Source: Phenylobacterium sp. CCH9-H3 (GTDB lineage: Bacteria; Pseudomonadota; Alphaproteobacteria; Caulobacterales; Caulobacteraceae). From it: 35,503 nt of DNA. Positions within the stretch are counted from its first letter, which is position 1; every line of letters starts with the position of its first letter. The notes below the pieces were generated by a model that was given only the letters and a program-made list of their open reading frames with translations, did not search any database and was not told the DNA's origin. This document shows, one piece after another, positions 23,740-30,957 of the stretch. The translations under genes and the position numbers were made by a program. Location: assembly GCF_001557235.1 (NCBI RefSeq), contig NZ_LSJI01000164.1, positions 1 to 35,503 of the forward strand, written 5' to 3'.

Positions 23740-25047
23740 ATGGCCGATCTGTTCGAAGCCGCCGGGCTCACGCCGTCGCAGCCGTCGCCGCTGGCCGACC
23801 GGCTGCGCCCGCAGCGGCTGGACGAGGTGGTTGGGCAGGAGCATCTGCTGGGCCCCGAGGGGCCGATCCGGCGGATGGCGGAGGCCAGGCGCCTCTCCTC
23901 GATGATCCTCTGGGGGCCGCCCGGCACGGGCAAGACCACCATCGCTCGCCTGCTGGCCAAGGAGGCCGGCTACGAGTTCCAGCAGCTGTCGGCCGTGTTC
24001 TCTGGCGTAGCGGACCTGAAGAAGGCCTTCGAGCAGGCGCGCACGCGGCGGCTGGCGGGGCAGGCGACGCTGCTGTTCGTCGACGAGATCCACCGCTTCA
24101 ACCGCGCCCAGCAGGACGGCTTCCTGCCGTTCGTGGAGGAGGGGATCGTCACCCTGGTGGGCGCGACCACGGAAAACCCGTCCTTCGAGTTGAACGGGGC
24201 GCTCCTCTCGCGCAGCCAGGTCTATGTCCTGAAACGCCTGGACGACGACGCGCTGGAGATGCTGCTGGGCAAGGCCGAGGCGCACGAGGGCCGCCCGTTG
24301 CCGCTTGACGCCGAGGCCCGCGCCGCCCTGCGGGCCATGGCCGACGGGGACGGTCGCTACCTTCTGACCCTGGCGGAGACGCTGTTCAACATCGGCACGG
24401 CCAGGCCGCTGGACACCAAGGCCCTGGGGCAGGTGCTGCAGAAGCGCAGCCCCGCCTACGACAAGGACCGCGAGGAACACTACAACCTCATCTCGGCGCT
24501 GCATAAGTCGATCCGAGGGTCCGATCCGGACGCGGCGCTCTACTGGCTCGCGCGGATGTTGACCGGCGGGGAGGACCCGCTGTTCATCGCCCGGCGGCTG
24601 ATCCGGGCGGCGGCCGAGGACATCGGCGAGGCGGATCCCATGTCGCTCGTCCTGGCGAACGCCGCCAAGGACACCTACGACTTCCTGGGCTCACCCGAGG
24701 GCGAGATCGCCCTGGCGCAGCTGGTGGTCCACCTGGCCGCGGCGCCCAAGTCCAACGCCGTCTATATGGCCTACAAAGCGGCGATGAAGGCGGCCAAGGA
24801 GACCGGCTCGCTGATGCCGCCGGCGCACATCCGCAATGCGCCGACCCGGCTGATGAAAGACCTGGGATACGGCAAGGGCTACGCCTACGACCACGACGCG
24901 CCGGAGGGCTTCTCGGGCCAGAACTACTTCCCCGAGGAGATGGAGCGCCGCCAGTTCTACCAGCCGCGCGGCGAGGGGTCCGAAGCGCGGATCAAGGAAC
25001 GTCTGGAGCGCTGGGCCGCGCTGCGCCGCGAGCGCGGGGGCGACTGA
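23740..25047 (+). CDS. rarA: Replication-associated recombination protein A (AAA+ ATPase)
   Basis: RarA (MgsA) is a clamp-loader-like ATPase that acts at stalled replication forks, tetramerising and interacting with SSB. The 435-residue protein contains the entry RPQRLDEVVGQEHLLGP, Walker A GPPGTGKT at 59-66, Walker B LLFVDEIHRFN with D115-E116, and the sensor-1 GATTENPSFELN. The C-terminal half holds the typical DPDAALYWLARMLTGGEDP and GYGKGYAYDHDAPEGFSGQN blocks. The ATG follows the hxlR stop closely; longer upstream readings overlap hxlR in another frame. Confidence 0.96.
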   Translation: MADLFEAAGLTPSQPSPLADRLRPQRLDEVVGQEHLLGPEGPIRRMAEARRLSSMILWGPPGTGKTTIARLLAKEAGYEFQQLSAVFSGVADLKKAFEQARTRRLAGQATLLFVDEIHRFNRAQQDGFLPFVEEGIVTLVGATTENPSFELNGALLSRSQVYVLKRLDDDALEMLLGKAEAHEGRPLPLDAEARAALRAMADGDGRYLLTLAETLFNIGTARPLDTKALGQVLQKRSPAYDKDREEHYNLISALHKSIRGSDPDAALYWLARMLTGGEDPLFIARRLIRAAAEDIGEADPMSLVLANAAKDTYDFLGSPEGEIALAQLVVHLAAAPKSNAVYMAYKAAMKAAKETGSLMPPAHIRNAPTRLMKDLGYGKGYAYDHDAPEGFSGQNYFPEEMERRQFYQPRGEGSEARIKERLERWAALRRERGGD

Positions 25048-25113
25048 CGCCGACCATTGTTCCGCGAACTGAGCGGGCATAGGCTGCCTCCCAAGTCCAC
25101 GGGAGGGACAAGA

Positions 25114-25557
25114 ATGACCGAAACGATCGACACCGGCCGGCCGGCCGTGCCCTGGCACTTCTGGCTCGTGACCCTGGTCGCGCTGCTCTGGAACGGGTTC
25201 GGCGGCTACGACTACACGATGAGCCACCTGCAGGGCGAAGCCTACTACCGCCAGATGGGGATGACCGAGGCCCAGATCGGGTACATGGCGACCTATCCGG
25301 TGTGGATGCACGCCGTCTGGGCGGTGGGAGTCTGGGGATCGGTCCTGGGCTCGCTCCTGCTGCTCGCGCGCAGCCGCTGGGCGGCCTATGCGTTCGCCGT
25401 CTCGACCCTGGGGGCGGCCGGGGCGCTGGTCTACAACATCGCCACGCCCGGCCTGCTGGACGCGATGAGCCCGGTGATGCCGACGGTGATCGTGGTGATC
25501 TGCGTCGCCTTCGCCTGGTACGCGTGGGTGATGACGAGCCGGGGCGTTCTCCGCTAG
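25114..25557 (+). CDS. Small four-helix membrane protein of unknown function
   Basis: This 147-residue protein has four predicted membrane segments: about 12-32 (FWLVTLVALLWNGFGGYDY), 60-85 (VWAVGVWGSVLGSLLLLA), 90-110 (AYAFAVSTLGAAGALVYNI) and 120-140 (PTVIVVICVAFAWYAWVM). The loop between the first two is polar and contains MSHLQGEAYYRQMGMTEAQ. The start was set at the ATG after GGGAGGGAC. I do not recognise a named family with confidence; similar short proteins occur in Caulobacterales and Sphingomonadales as hypothetical inner-membrane proteins. It is followed by an RluA-family gene 9 bases later. Confidence 0.8.
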   Translation: MTETIDTGRPAVPWHFWLVTLVALLWNGFGGYDYTMSHLQGEAYYRQMGMTEAQIGYMATYPVWMHAVWAVGVWGSVLGSLLLLARSRWAAYAFAVSTLGAAGALVYNIATPGLLDAMSPVMPTVIVVICVAFAWYAWVMTSRGVLR

Positions 25558-25566
25558 ACCCGCCAT

Positions 25567-26298
25567 GTGAAGCCCGTCAGTCCCATCCAGCTCTCGCGCG
25601 ACGAGATCGAGTTCGTGCGCGGGCTGGTGCTTTACGAGGACGCCGACATCTTGGCGCTGAACAAGCCCGCGGGCTTGTCCAGCCAGGGCGGGCGGGGGCA
25701 GGTGCATACGCTGGATGAACTTCTGTGGGCCTTCGCCCGCTCGGGGAAGGCGCGACCCCGGCTGATCCATCGTCTGGACCGCGACACCTCGGGCGTGATC
25801 CTCACGGCCAAGACCAAGCCGGCCGCAAGCTTTCTCGGCAAGGCGTTGATGAAGCGGCGCTTTTCCAAGGCCTACCTGGCGATCGTCACGCCTGGTGCGC
25901 CGGAGCCGAAGGGCGGCCGGATCGACCAGGCTCTGCGCCGGGACGAGCAGGGGCGGGAGGCGTACATGCGGCCCTGCGCACCCGACCATCCGGACGCCGA
26001 GACCGCCGTCTCGCGCTATCGGACCCTGAAACACACCGAAGTCGCCGCCCTGCTGGAGCTGGATCCCGAGACGGGCCGGATGCACCAGCTTCGGGTCCAC
26101 CTGGCCCACATCGGCCGTCCGATCGCCGGCGATCCGCGCTATGGGGGCGCCCTGGTGGTGGGCGGCCATCCCGTGCCGCGGCTGATGCTGCACGCGACGG
26201 CGTTGAAGTTCCCGCACCCGGCCGGCGGTGAGAAGCGCCTCGAAGCGCCGCCGCCCGCGGACTTCGCCGCCCTGGTGACGGCGCTGGGGCTGGGCTGA
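25567..26298 (+). CDS. RluA-family RNA pseudouridine synthase without S4 domain
   Basis: This 243-residue protein contains the pseudouridine synthase core: YEDADILALNKPAGLSSQGG, the catalytic HRLDRDTSGVIL with Asp71, and the late ETGRMHQLRVHLAHIGRPIA motif. There is no N-terminal S4 RNA-binding domain, so it is more like RluA/TruC-type than RluC/RluD. It isomerises uridines in rRNA or tRNA; target position cannot be predicted. It uses a GTG start nine bases after the membrane protein gene. A second, S4-containing paralogue lies 1 kb downstream. Confidence 0.92.
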   Translation: MKPVSPIQLSRDEIEFVRGLVLYEDADILALNKPAGLSSQGGRGQVHTLDELLWAFARSGKARPRLIHRLDRDTSGVILTAKTKPAASFLGKALMKRRFSKAYLAIVTPGAPEPKGGRIDQALRRDEQGREAYMRPCAPDHPDAETAVSRYRTLKHTEVAALLELDPETGRMHQLRVHLAHIGRPIAGDPRYGGALVVGGHPVPRLMLHATALKFPHPAGGEKRLEAPPPADFAALVTALGLG

Positions 26299-26309
26299 CG
26301 GAACGGCGC

Positions 26310-26362
26310 CGCCAAACGCTTCGTTTTGGCGTACAAGCATCGGAAGGGACACGCCTTTCCGA
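26310..26362 (+). promoter_or_regulatory. Two adjacent bulged hairpins before the lipoprotein gene
   Basis: CGCCAAACG pairs with CGTTTTGGCG (one extra T) around a CTT loop, and 9 bases later TCGGAAGG pairs with CCTTTCCGA (again one extra T). The first lies 12 bases after the rlu stop and the second ends 17 bases before the next ATG. The first could terminate or pause transcription although no long T run follows. The second would sit in the leader. Confidence 0.4.
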
Positions 26363-26378
26363 GTTTGGACCGTTTACC

Positions 26379-26861
26379 ATGAAACGCCTCGTCGTCGTCG
26401 CCGCCGCCCTCTCGCTGGCCGCCTGCGCCACCGCGCCCACGCTGTACCAGCCCGCCGCCGGGCCTCAGGCCGTGGGATACTCCGAGTACCGGATCGAGCC
26501 CGGACGCTACCGCGTGACGTTCCGCGGCGGACCCGGCGCGCCGCCGCAGCAGGTGATGGACTACGCCCTGGTGCGGGCCGCCGACCTGGCGATCTCCGAC
26601 GGCTACGACTGGTTCCGCGTGGCCGACCGTTTCACCGAGGGACGCCCCGACCGCGGGCCCCGCGTGGGGGTGGGCGTAGGCGGCGGCGACTACGGCTATC
26701 GCAGCGGAGTGAGCCTCGGCGTGGGAACGACCTTCAACCTCGGCGGCGGGCCCTCGCTGTCGACCACGATCGAGGTGGTCATGGGACGCGGCGAGCGTCC
26801 GCGCGGCGCCGACGTCTATGACGCCAGGGCGCTCCGCCGGACACTGGGCGAGCGCATCTAG
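26379..26861 (+). CDS. CC0125/CC1285-like lipoprotein
   Basis: This 160-residue protein is predicted to be lipidated: MKRLVVVAAALSLAAC ends in a lipobox with Cys16. The mature part has YSEYRIEPGRYRVTFRGGPG and DYALVRAADLAISDGYDWFR, a pattern I recall from a lipoprotein group widespread in Caulobacter and relatives (CC0125/CC1285). A glycine-rich stretch (GVGVGGGDYGYRSG) follows, then a strand-forming C-terminal region. Function is unknown. It is on its own between two hairpins and crcB. Confidence 0.8.
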   Translation: MKRLVVVAAALSLAACATAPTLYQPAAGPQAVGYSEYRIEPGRYRVTFRGGPGAPPQQVMDYALVRAADLAISDGYDWFRVADRFTEGRPDRGPRVGVGVGGGDYGYRSGVSLGVGTTFNLGGGPSLSTTIEVVMGRGERPRGADVYDARALRRTLGERI

Positions 26862-26916
26862 CCGCCGCCAACCGCGACGTTGGCAAAAGCGGCCGCGCCG
26901 TCGCATAAGGCGCGGG

Positions 26917-27300
26917 ATGCAGACTCTCCTCCTGGTGGCGGCTGGCGGCGCGACGGGCGCGGTGGCGCGCTATCTCCTCGGCACGCAGGCCATGCGGTCG
27001 CTGGGCGGCGGCTGGCCTTACGGCACCTTCGCGGCCAACATCCTGGGCGGCCTGCTGATGGGCGTGCTGGCCGGAGTGCTGGCGATGCGGGGCGGGGCGG
27101 ACCAGGAGAAGTGGCGCCTGCTGCTGGGCGTGGGCGTCCTGGGCGGCTTCACCACCTTCTCGGCCTATTCGCTGGAGGTCGCCCTGCTGATCGAGCGGCG
27201 CGCCTACGGCCAGGCGGCGCTCTACAGCCTGGGTTCGGTGGTTCTCTCGGTGCTGGCGCTGTTCGCCGGCCTGATCCTGATGCGGCGGTTGCTGGCGTGA
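26917..27300 (+). CDS. crcB: Fluoride channel CrcB (Fluc)
   Basis: This 127-residue four-helix membrane protein forms a dimeric fluoride-selective channel that exports fluoride. The N-terminal GGATGAVARYLLG, the YGTFAANILGGLLMG segment with Asn41 and the GGFTTFSAYSLE motif at 76-87 (pore phenylalanines, sodium-site backbone) are all intact. No fluoride-riboswitch-like sequence is seen in the 55-base gap upstream. The stop overlaps the start of the next rlu gene (GTGA), indicating coupled translation. Confidence 0.95.
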   Translation: MQTLLLVAAGGATGAVARYLLGTQAMRSLGGGWPYGTFAANILGGLLMGVLAGVLAMRGGADQEKWRLLLGVGVLGGFTTFSAYSLEVALLIERRAYGQAALYSLGSVVLSVLALFAGLILMRRLLA

Positions 27301-28274
27301 GGGAGGTCCGCACCCTCTATGTGGACAAGGGCGAGGACGGCGTGCGCCTGGACCGCTGGTTCAAGCGGCGCTGGCCGCACCTGAACCACATCCAGATCCA
27401 GAAGCTGACCCGCTCAGGCCAGATCCGGGTGGACGGCGCCCGGGCCAAACCGGACACGCGGCTGTCGGCCGGCAGCCAGGTCCGGGTGCCGCCGCTCCCC
27501 GACGCTCCGCCGCCGCGCGAGAAGGGTCAATTGGACAGCCGGGACGCGGCCTACGCCAAGAGCCTGGTGATCTACGAGGACGAGGAGGTCCTGGCCCTGA
27601 ACAAGCCCTCGGGCCTGGCGGTGCAGGGCGGCACCAAGACGCTGAAGCACGTGGACCGGCTGCTCTCGGCCTGGGGCGAAGGGCTGGAGCGGCCCCGCCT
27701 AGTCCACCGGCTGGACCGCGACACCTCCGGGGTCCTGGTGCTGGGCAAGTCCCCGGCCGCGGCGGCGAAGCTCGCGGGCGCCTTCGCCAAGCGGCGGGCG
27801 CAGAAGATCTACTGGGCCATCGTGGCGGGGTTTCCGAAGCCGGGCGAAGGCGTGCTCGACCTGCCACTGGCCAAGAAGGGCGTCGGCGACCGCGAGATGA
27901 TGGTCCCGGCCGATCCCAAGGACGAGCGCGCCGAGACCGCCGAGACCGAGTTCGTGACCATCGCCCGCGCCGGTCCCCGCGCCGCCTGGATGGCGCTGTG
28001 GCCGCACACGGGCCGCACGCACCAGCTGCGCGCCCACATGCTGGCCATGGGCCATCCCATCCTGGGCGATCCCAAATACAACACCGAGGCGTCGGTGGAG
28101 CTGTCGCAGGGACTGAAGCTGCAGCTCCACGCACGCCGCCTGATCCTGCCGCACCCGTCCCGCGGAACCCTGGCGCTGGAAGCTCCCATCAGCCCCGAAC
28201 TGCGCGCCGGCTTCGAACGCTTCGGCTTCGACGAGCACGAGGCCGACCCCGAACCTTTCAAGAGGCGACGTTGA
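27297..28274 (+). CDS. rluC: RluA-family pseudouridine synthase with S4 domain (RluC-like)
   Basis: The 325-residue enzyme has an N-terminal S4 RNA-binding domain (about residues 14-65: GVRLDRWFKRRWPHLN, IQIQKLTRSGQIRVDG) and a catalytic domain with YEDEEVLALNKPSGLAVQGG, HRLDRDTSG (Asp140) and HTGRTHQLRAHMLAMGHPIL. RluC modifies three uridines of 23S rRNA in E. coli. The GTG start overlaps the crcB stop. crcB-rluC adjacency is widespread in Alphaproteobacteria, often followed by a HAD phosphatase and ATP12. The symbol is given on this basis; exact targets are unproven. Confidence 0.9.
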   Translation: MREVRTLYVDKGEDGVRLDRWFKRRWPHLNHIQIQKLTRSGQIRVDGARAKPDTRLSAGSQVRVPPLPDAPPPREKGQLDSRDAAYAKSLVIYEDEEVLALNKPSGLAVQGGTKTLKHVDRLLSAWGEGLERPRLVHRLDRDTSGVLVLGKSPAAAAKLAGAFAKRRAQKIYWAIVAGFPKPGEGVLDLPLAKKGVGDREMMVPADPKDERAETAETEFVTIARAGPRAAWMALWPHTGRTHQLRAHMLAMGHPILGDPKYNTEASVELSQGLKLQLHARRLILPHPSRGTLALEAPISPELRAGFERFGFDEHEADPEPFKRRR

Positions 28275-29767
28275 GCATCGAACCCCTGGACCGGGCCAAG
28301 GCCCTGCTGGACGAGGGCCGGCTGGAGGAGGCCCTGGCGATCACCACGCCGCTGGCCGACCATCCCGAACCCAGCCACCGCGCGCTGGCGATCCACGCCA
28401 CGGCGCTGAAGGCAGTCGGGCGGCGCGAAGAGGCGCTGGTCTTCGACGAGCGCGCCACCATGCGGTTCCCGTCCAGCGGCGTGGCCTGGCACAACATCGC
28501 CGCCACCCTGGGCGACCTCGGCCATGGGGCGGAGGCGGTGGAGGCGATGAGCCGCGCCTTCCGCCTGGGCGTCGACGGCGCCCTGAGCTGGGGGGTCATG
28601 GCGCGGGCCAAGGCCGCGGCGGGCGACCTTGACGGCGCCGAGCAGGCCTATCTGGAAGCGTTGAAGCGCGCCCCGGGCCGGGCGGAGACGGCGGCCGAGT
28701 ACGCCGACGTGGTCTGGATGCGGCGCGGGAACATCGGCGAGGCCCAGGCCGTGCTGGACCGCTGCGCCCATGCCGGCGGTCCGCCTGCGCCGCTGCTGCT
28801 GACCAAGGCGAAGCTGTATGAGGCTGCGGGCGAGCTGGACAAGGCGGCTGAACTGCTGGCGGTCGCGGCCGAGCGCCTGCCGGACGATGTTGCGCTGACC
28901 ATGGCCGCGGCCCAAGCGGCGCTGGAGCGGGGCCGGTTGGACGAGGCCGAGCGCCTGGCCCTGGCCGCGGAGGCGCGCCTGCCGGACTCGCCGGGCGTGC
29001 TGAACCAGCTCGCCATCGTCTATCTCGCCACGGGCAAGGCGGACCTGGCGCTGGAGAAGGCCCGGAAGGGACTGGCCTTCGCGCCTGACAACCAGTCGCT
29101 CTGGGGCTGGGCGGCGACCGCGGCGCGGGCCGTGGGCGATCCCCTGTACCGCGAGCTCTACGACTACGACGCCATGGTCGGGGTCTACGACATCGAGGCG
29201 CCGGCGGGCTGGGACAGCCTGGAGGCCTATCTGGCCGATCTCGCCGCGGCGCTGGACCGGATCCACCTCTACAACCAGCACCCATCGTCTCAATCGCTGC
29301 GGCACGGAAGCCAGACCACCTATCGCCTGACCGGCTCCAACGACCCGGCGATCAAGGCCTTCTTCAAGGCCATCGACAAGCCGATCCGCCAGCACATCGC
29401 CGGCATGGGCGAAGGGACCGACCCGGTCCGGTCGCGTCGCAAGGACGGCTACCGGATCGAAGGCGCCTGGTCGGTGCGCTTGAAACCGGGCGGCTTCCAC
29501 AAGGACCACTTCCATCCCGAGGGCTGGCTGTCGTCGGCCTTCTATGTGGAGACGCCGGACAGCGCGCTGGACCATCCCGACCGGCAAGGGTGGATCAGGT
29601 TCGGCCAGCCGCCGTTCCACACCGAGCCGGCTCTGCCCGCCGAGCACTTCGTCCGGCCGAGGCGCGGGCGGCTGGTCCTGTTCCCGTCCTACATGTGGCA
29701 CGGCACCGTGCCCTTCACGACCGACGAGCGCCGGATGACGATCGCCTTCGACGCGGTGCCTGCCTAG
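28271..29767 (+). CDS. TPR-repeat protein fused to 2OG-Fe(II) oxygenase domain
   Basis: This 498-residue protein begins with about nine tetratricopeptide repeats (residues 1-290, e.g. AKALLDEGRLEEALAITTPL and GRLDEAERLALAAEARLPDS). It ends with a 2-oxoglutarate/iron oxygenase domain of the PF13759/TIGR02466 type. The facial triad is visible as H410-x-D412 in GGFHKDHFHPEGWLSSAF and H477 in FPSYMWHGTVPF, with ERR as the likely 2OG contact. Such fusions may hydroxylate a protein or envelope partner bound by the TPRs; substrate unknown. It starts at TTG overlapping the rluC stop (TTGA). Its stop shares CTAG with the convergent DUF1501 gene. Confidence 0.88.
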   Translation: MSIEPLDRAKALLDEGRLEEALAITTPLADHPEPSHRALAIHATALKAVGRREEALVFDERATMRFPSSGVAWHNIAATLGDLGHGAEAVEAMSRAFRLGVDGALSWGVMARAKAAAGDLDGAEQAYLEALKRAPGRAETAAEYADVVWMRRGNIGEAQAVLDRCAHAGGPPAPLLLTKAKLYEAAGELDKAAELLAVAAERLPDDVALTMAAAQAALERGRLDEAERLALAAEARLPDSPGVLNQLAIVYLATGKADLALEKARKGLAFAPDNQSLWGWAATAARAVGDPLYRELYDYDAMVGVYDIEAPAGWDSLEAYLADLAAALDRIHLYNQHPSSQSLRHGSQTTYRLTGSNDPAIKAFFKAIDKPIRQHIAGMGEGTDPVRSRRKDGYRIEGAWSVRLKPGGFHKDHFHPEGWLSSAFYVETPDSALDHPDRQGWIRFGQPPFHTEPALPAEHFVRPRRGRLVLFPSYMWHGTVPFTTDERRMTIAFDAVPA

Positions 29768-30957
29768 ACGAGTCCGGAGGCCGGCCGCACGTCCGCGCTG
29801 TCCGGGAAGATGGCGGTGTCGAGCGTTCGGCGATCCATGCCCAGGTGTTCGGCGAGCAGACCCTTCTGCAGGGCCCGCAGGTCGAGGGCGGGATAGAGGT
29901 CGCGATCCTCGTAGAGAGCCGGCCGCCGCAAGGTCGGCCAGTCGCCGACGATGCCGCCGGGCCTCAGCGCGCCGCCGAGGAGGAGTGAGGCGGACCCCGT
30001 GCCGTGGTCGGTGCCGCCGGTGCCGTTGGCGCGCACGGTGCGGCCGAACTCCGTGACCGCCAGGACCACCGTCTCGCGCCATGCGGGCCCCAGCCCGGCG
30101 TGGAGCCCATCTACGAGCGCGTCGAGGGCGGCCAGCCGCGCGGCCAGCAGCGGCCCCTGATTGGCGTGGGTGTCGAAGCCGTCGAGCGAGACGGCGGCCA
30201 GCTGCGGACCACCGGGCGCCCTCAGGAAGCCGGCCAGCGCCTCGCCCATCGCCCGGGCGGCGGCCGCACCCTGGGCCGCGCCGGCGCGGGCGCCCGCGCC
30301 CGACATGGTCCGGCTCGCCGCCCCGCTTTCCCTGGCCATCGCCTCGGTGGTGAGCCCTCGGGCCAGGGCAGGCCCCAGCAAAGGATCGTTCCTGTACAGG
30401 TCCTGCAGCAGCTTCGGCAGGCGCGCCTGGGCGTCCACAGCCCGACCCGGAGACCACGACGCCGCCGGCGCGGGCCCCCGCAGGATGAGCGGCGCCGTTG
30501 GCCCGACCGAGATCGCCTCGATCCGGCCGGCCTTTGACAGCGCCTCCACGACGCGGTTCAGCCAGCCGGAAGAGGCGGCGTACACCCCGCCGGCGCCGGT
30601 CTCGAGCACGTCCTGGGCCTCGAAGTGCGACCTAGCCCGATCGGGCGTGGCGACAGCCGGGGCGATGCGGGCCTGGCCGGCCTGGGCCAGCCGGTGGACG
30701 GTGGCAAGGGCGGGGTGGAGCGCGAACGTCCCGTCCAGCCTGAGCGCCCCGTCGCCCAGGGCCAGGGCGCCTCGCAGGGGCCGGTAGTCGGGGTCGCCGA
30801 CCGGCGGGGCTGTCGACAGGCCATCCATCCCGCCACGGCAGACGACGACCACGAACTTGCGGTTCGCCGGCAGGGCCGCGTGGGCGGCGCGCGCCAGCAG
30901 CGGCAGGGCGAGGCCGGCGGCCGCGAAGGCTCGGCGGGAGAACATGGGCGCGGTCAT
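29764..30957 (-). CDS. DUF1501 family protein with Tat signal
   Basis: This 397-residue exported protein carries an N-terminal twin-arginine signal (FSRRAFAAAGLALPLLARA, likely cut at AHA|AL), so it is probably folded before export. The body has DUF1501 hallmarks: FVVVVCRGGMDGLSTAPP near the start, VSLDGFDTHANQG in the middle, and VVLAVTEFGRTVRANGTGGT with DHGTGSASLLLGGAL. These resemble metal-binding parts of the alkaline phosphatase superfamily. The precise activity is not known. It overlaps the DUF1800 gene by ATGA, forming a conserved two-gene unit, and overlaps the TPR-oxygenase stop by four bases. Confidence 0.9.
   Translation of the reverse strand: MTAPMFSRRAFAAAGLALPLLARAAHAALPANRKFVVVVCRGGMDGLSTAPPVGDPDYRPLRGALALGDGALRLDGTFALHPALATVHRLAQAGQARIAPAVATPDRARSHFEAQDVLETGAGGVYAASSGWLNRVVEALSKAGRIEAISVGPTAPLILRGPAPAASWSPGRAVDAQARLPKLLQDLYRNDPLLGPALARGLTTEAMARESGAASRTMSGAGARAGAAQGAAAARAMGEALAGFLRAPGGPQLAAVSLDGFDTHANQGPLLAARLAALDALVDGLHAGLGPAWRETVVLAVTEFGRTVRANGTGGTDHGTGSASLLLGGALRPGGIVGDWPTLRRPALYEDRDLYPALDLRALQKGLLAEHLGMDRRTLDTAIFPDSADVRPASGLV

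Noticed and set aside
26862..26916. Possible fluoride riboswitch upstream of crcB
   Set aside because: The 55-base gap is too short and shows none of the conserved crcB-motif sequence that I can recall (GGCGAUGG...GCUGAUG).
27809..30457. Very long minus-strand reading frame (882 codons) opposite rluC and the TPR-oxygenase
   Set aside because: Arg/Gly/Ala/Pro-rich low-complexity translation with no family motif, antisense to two well-supported genes; typical GC-rich shadow frame.
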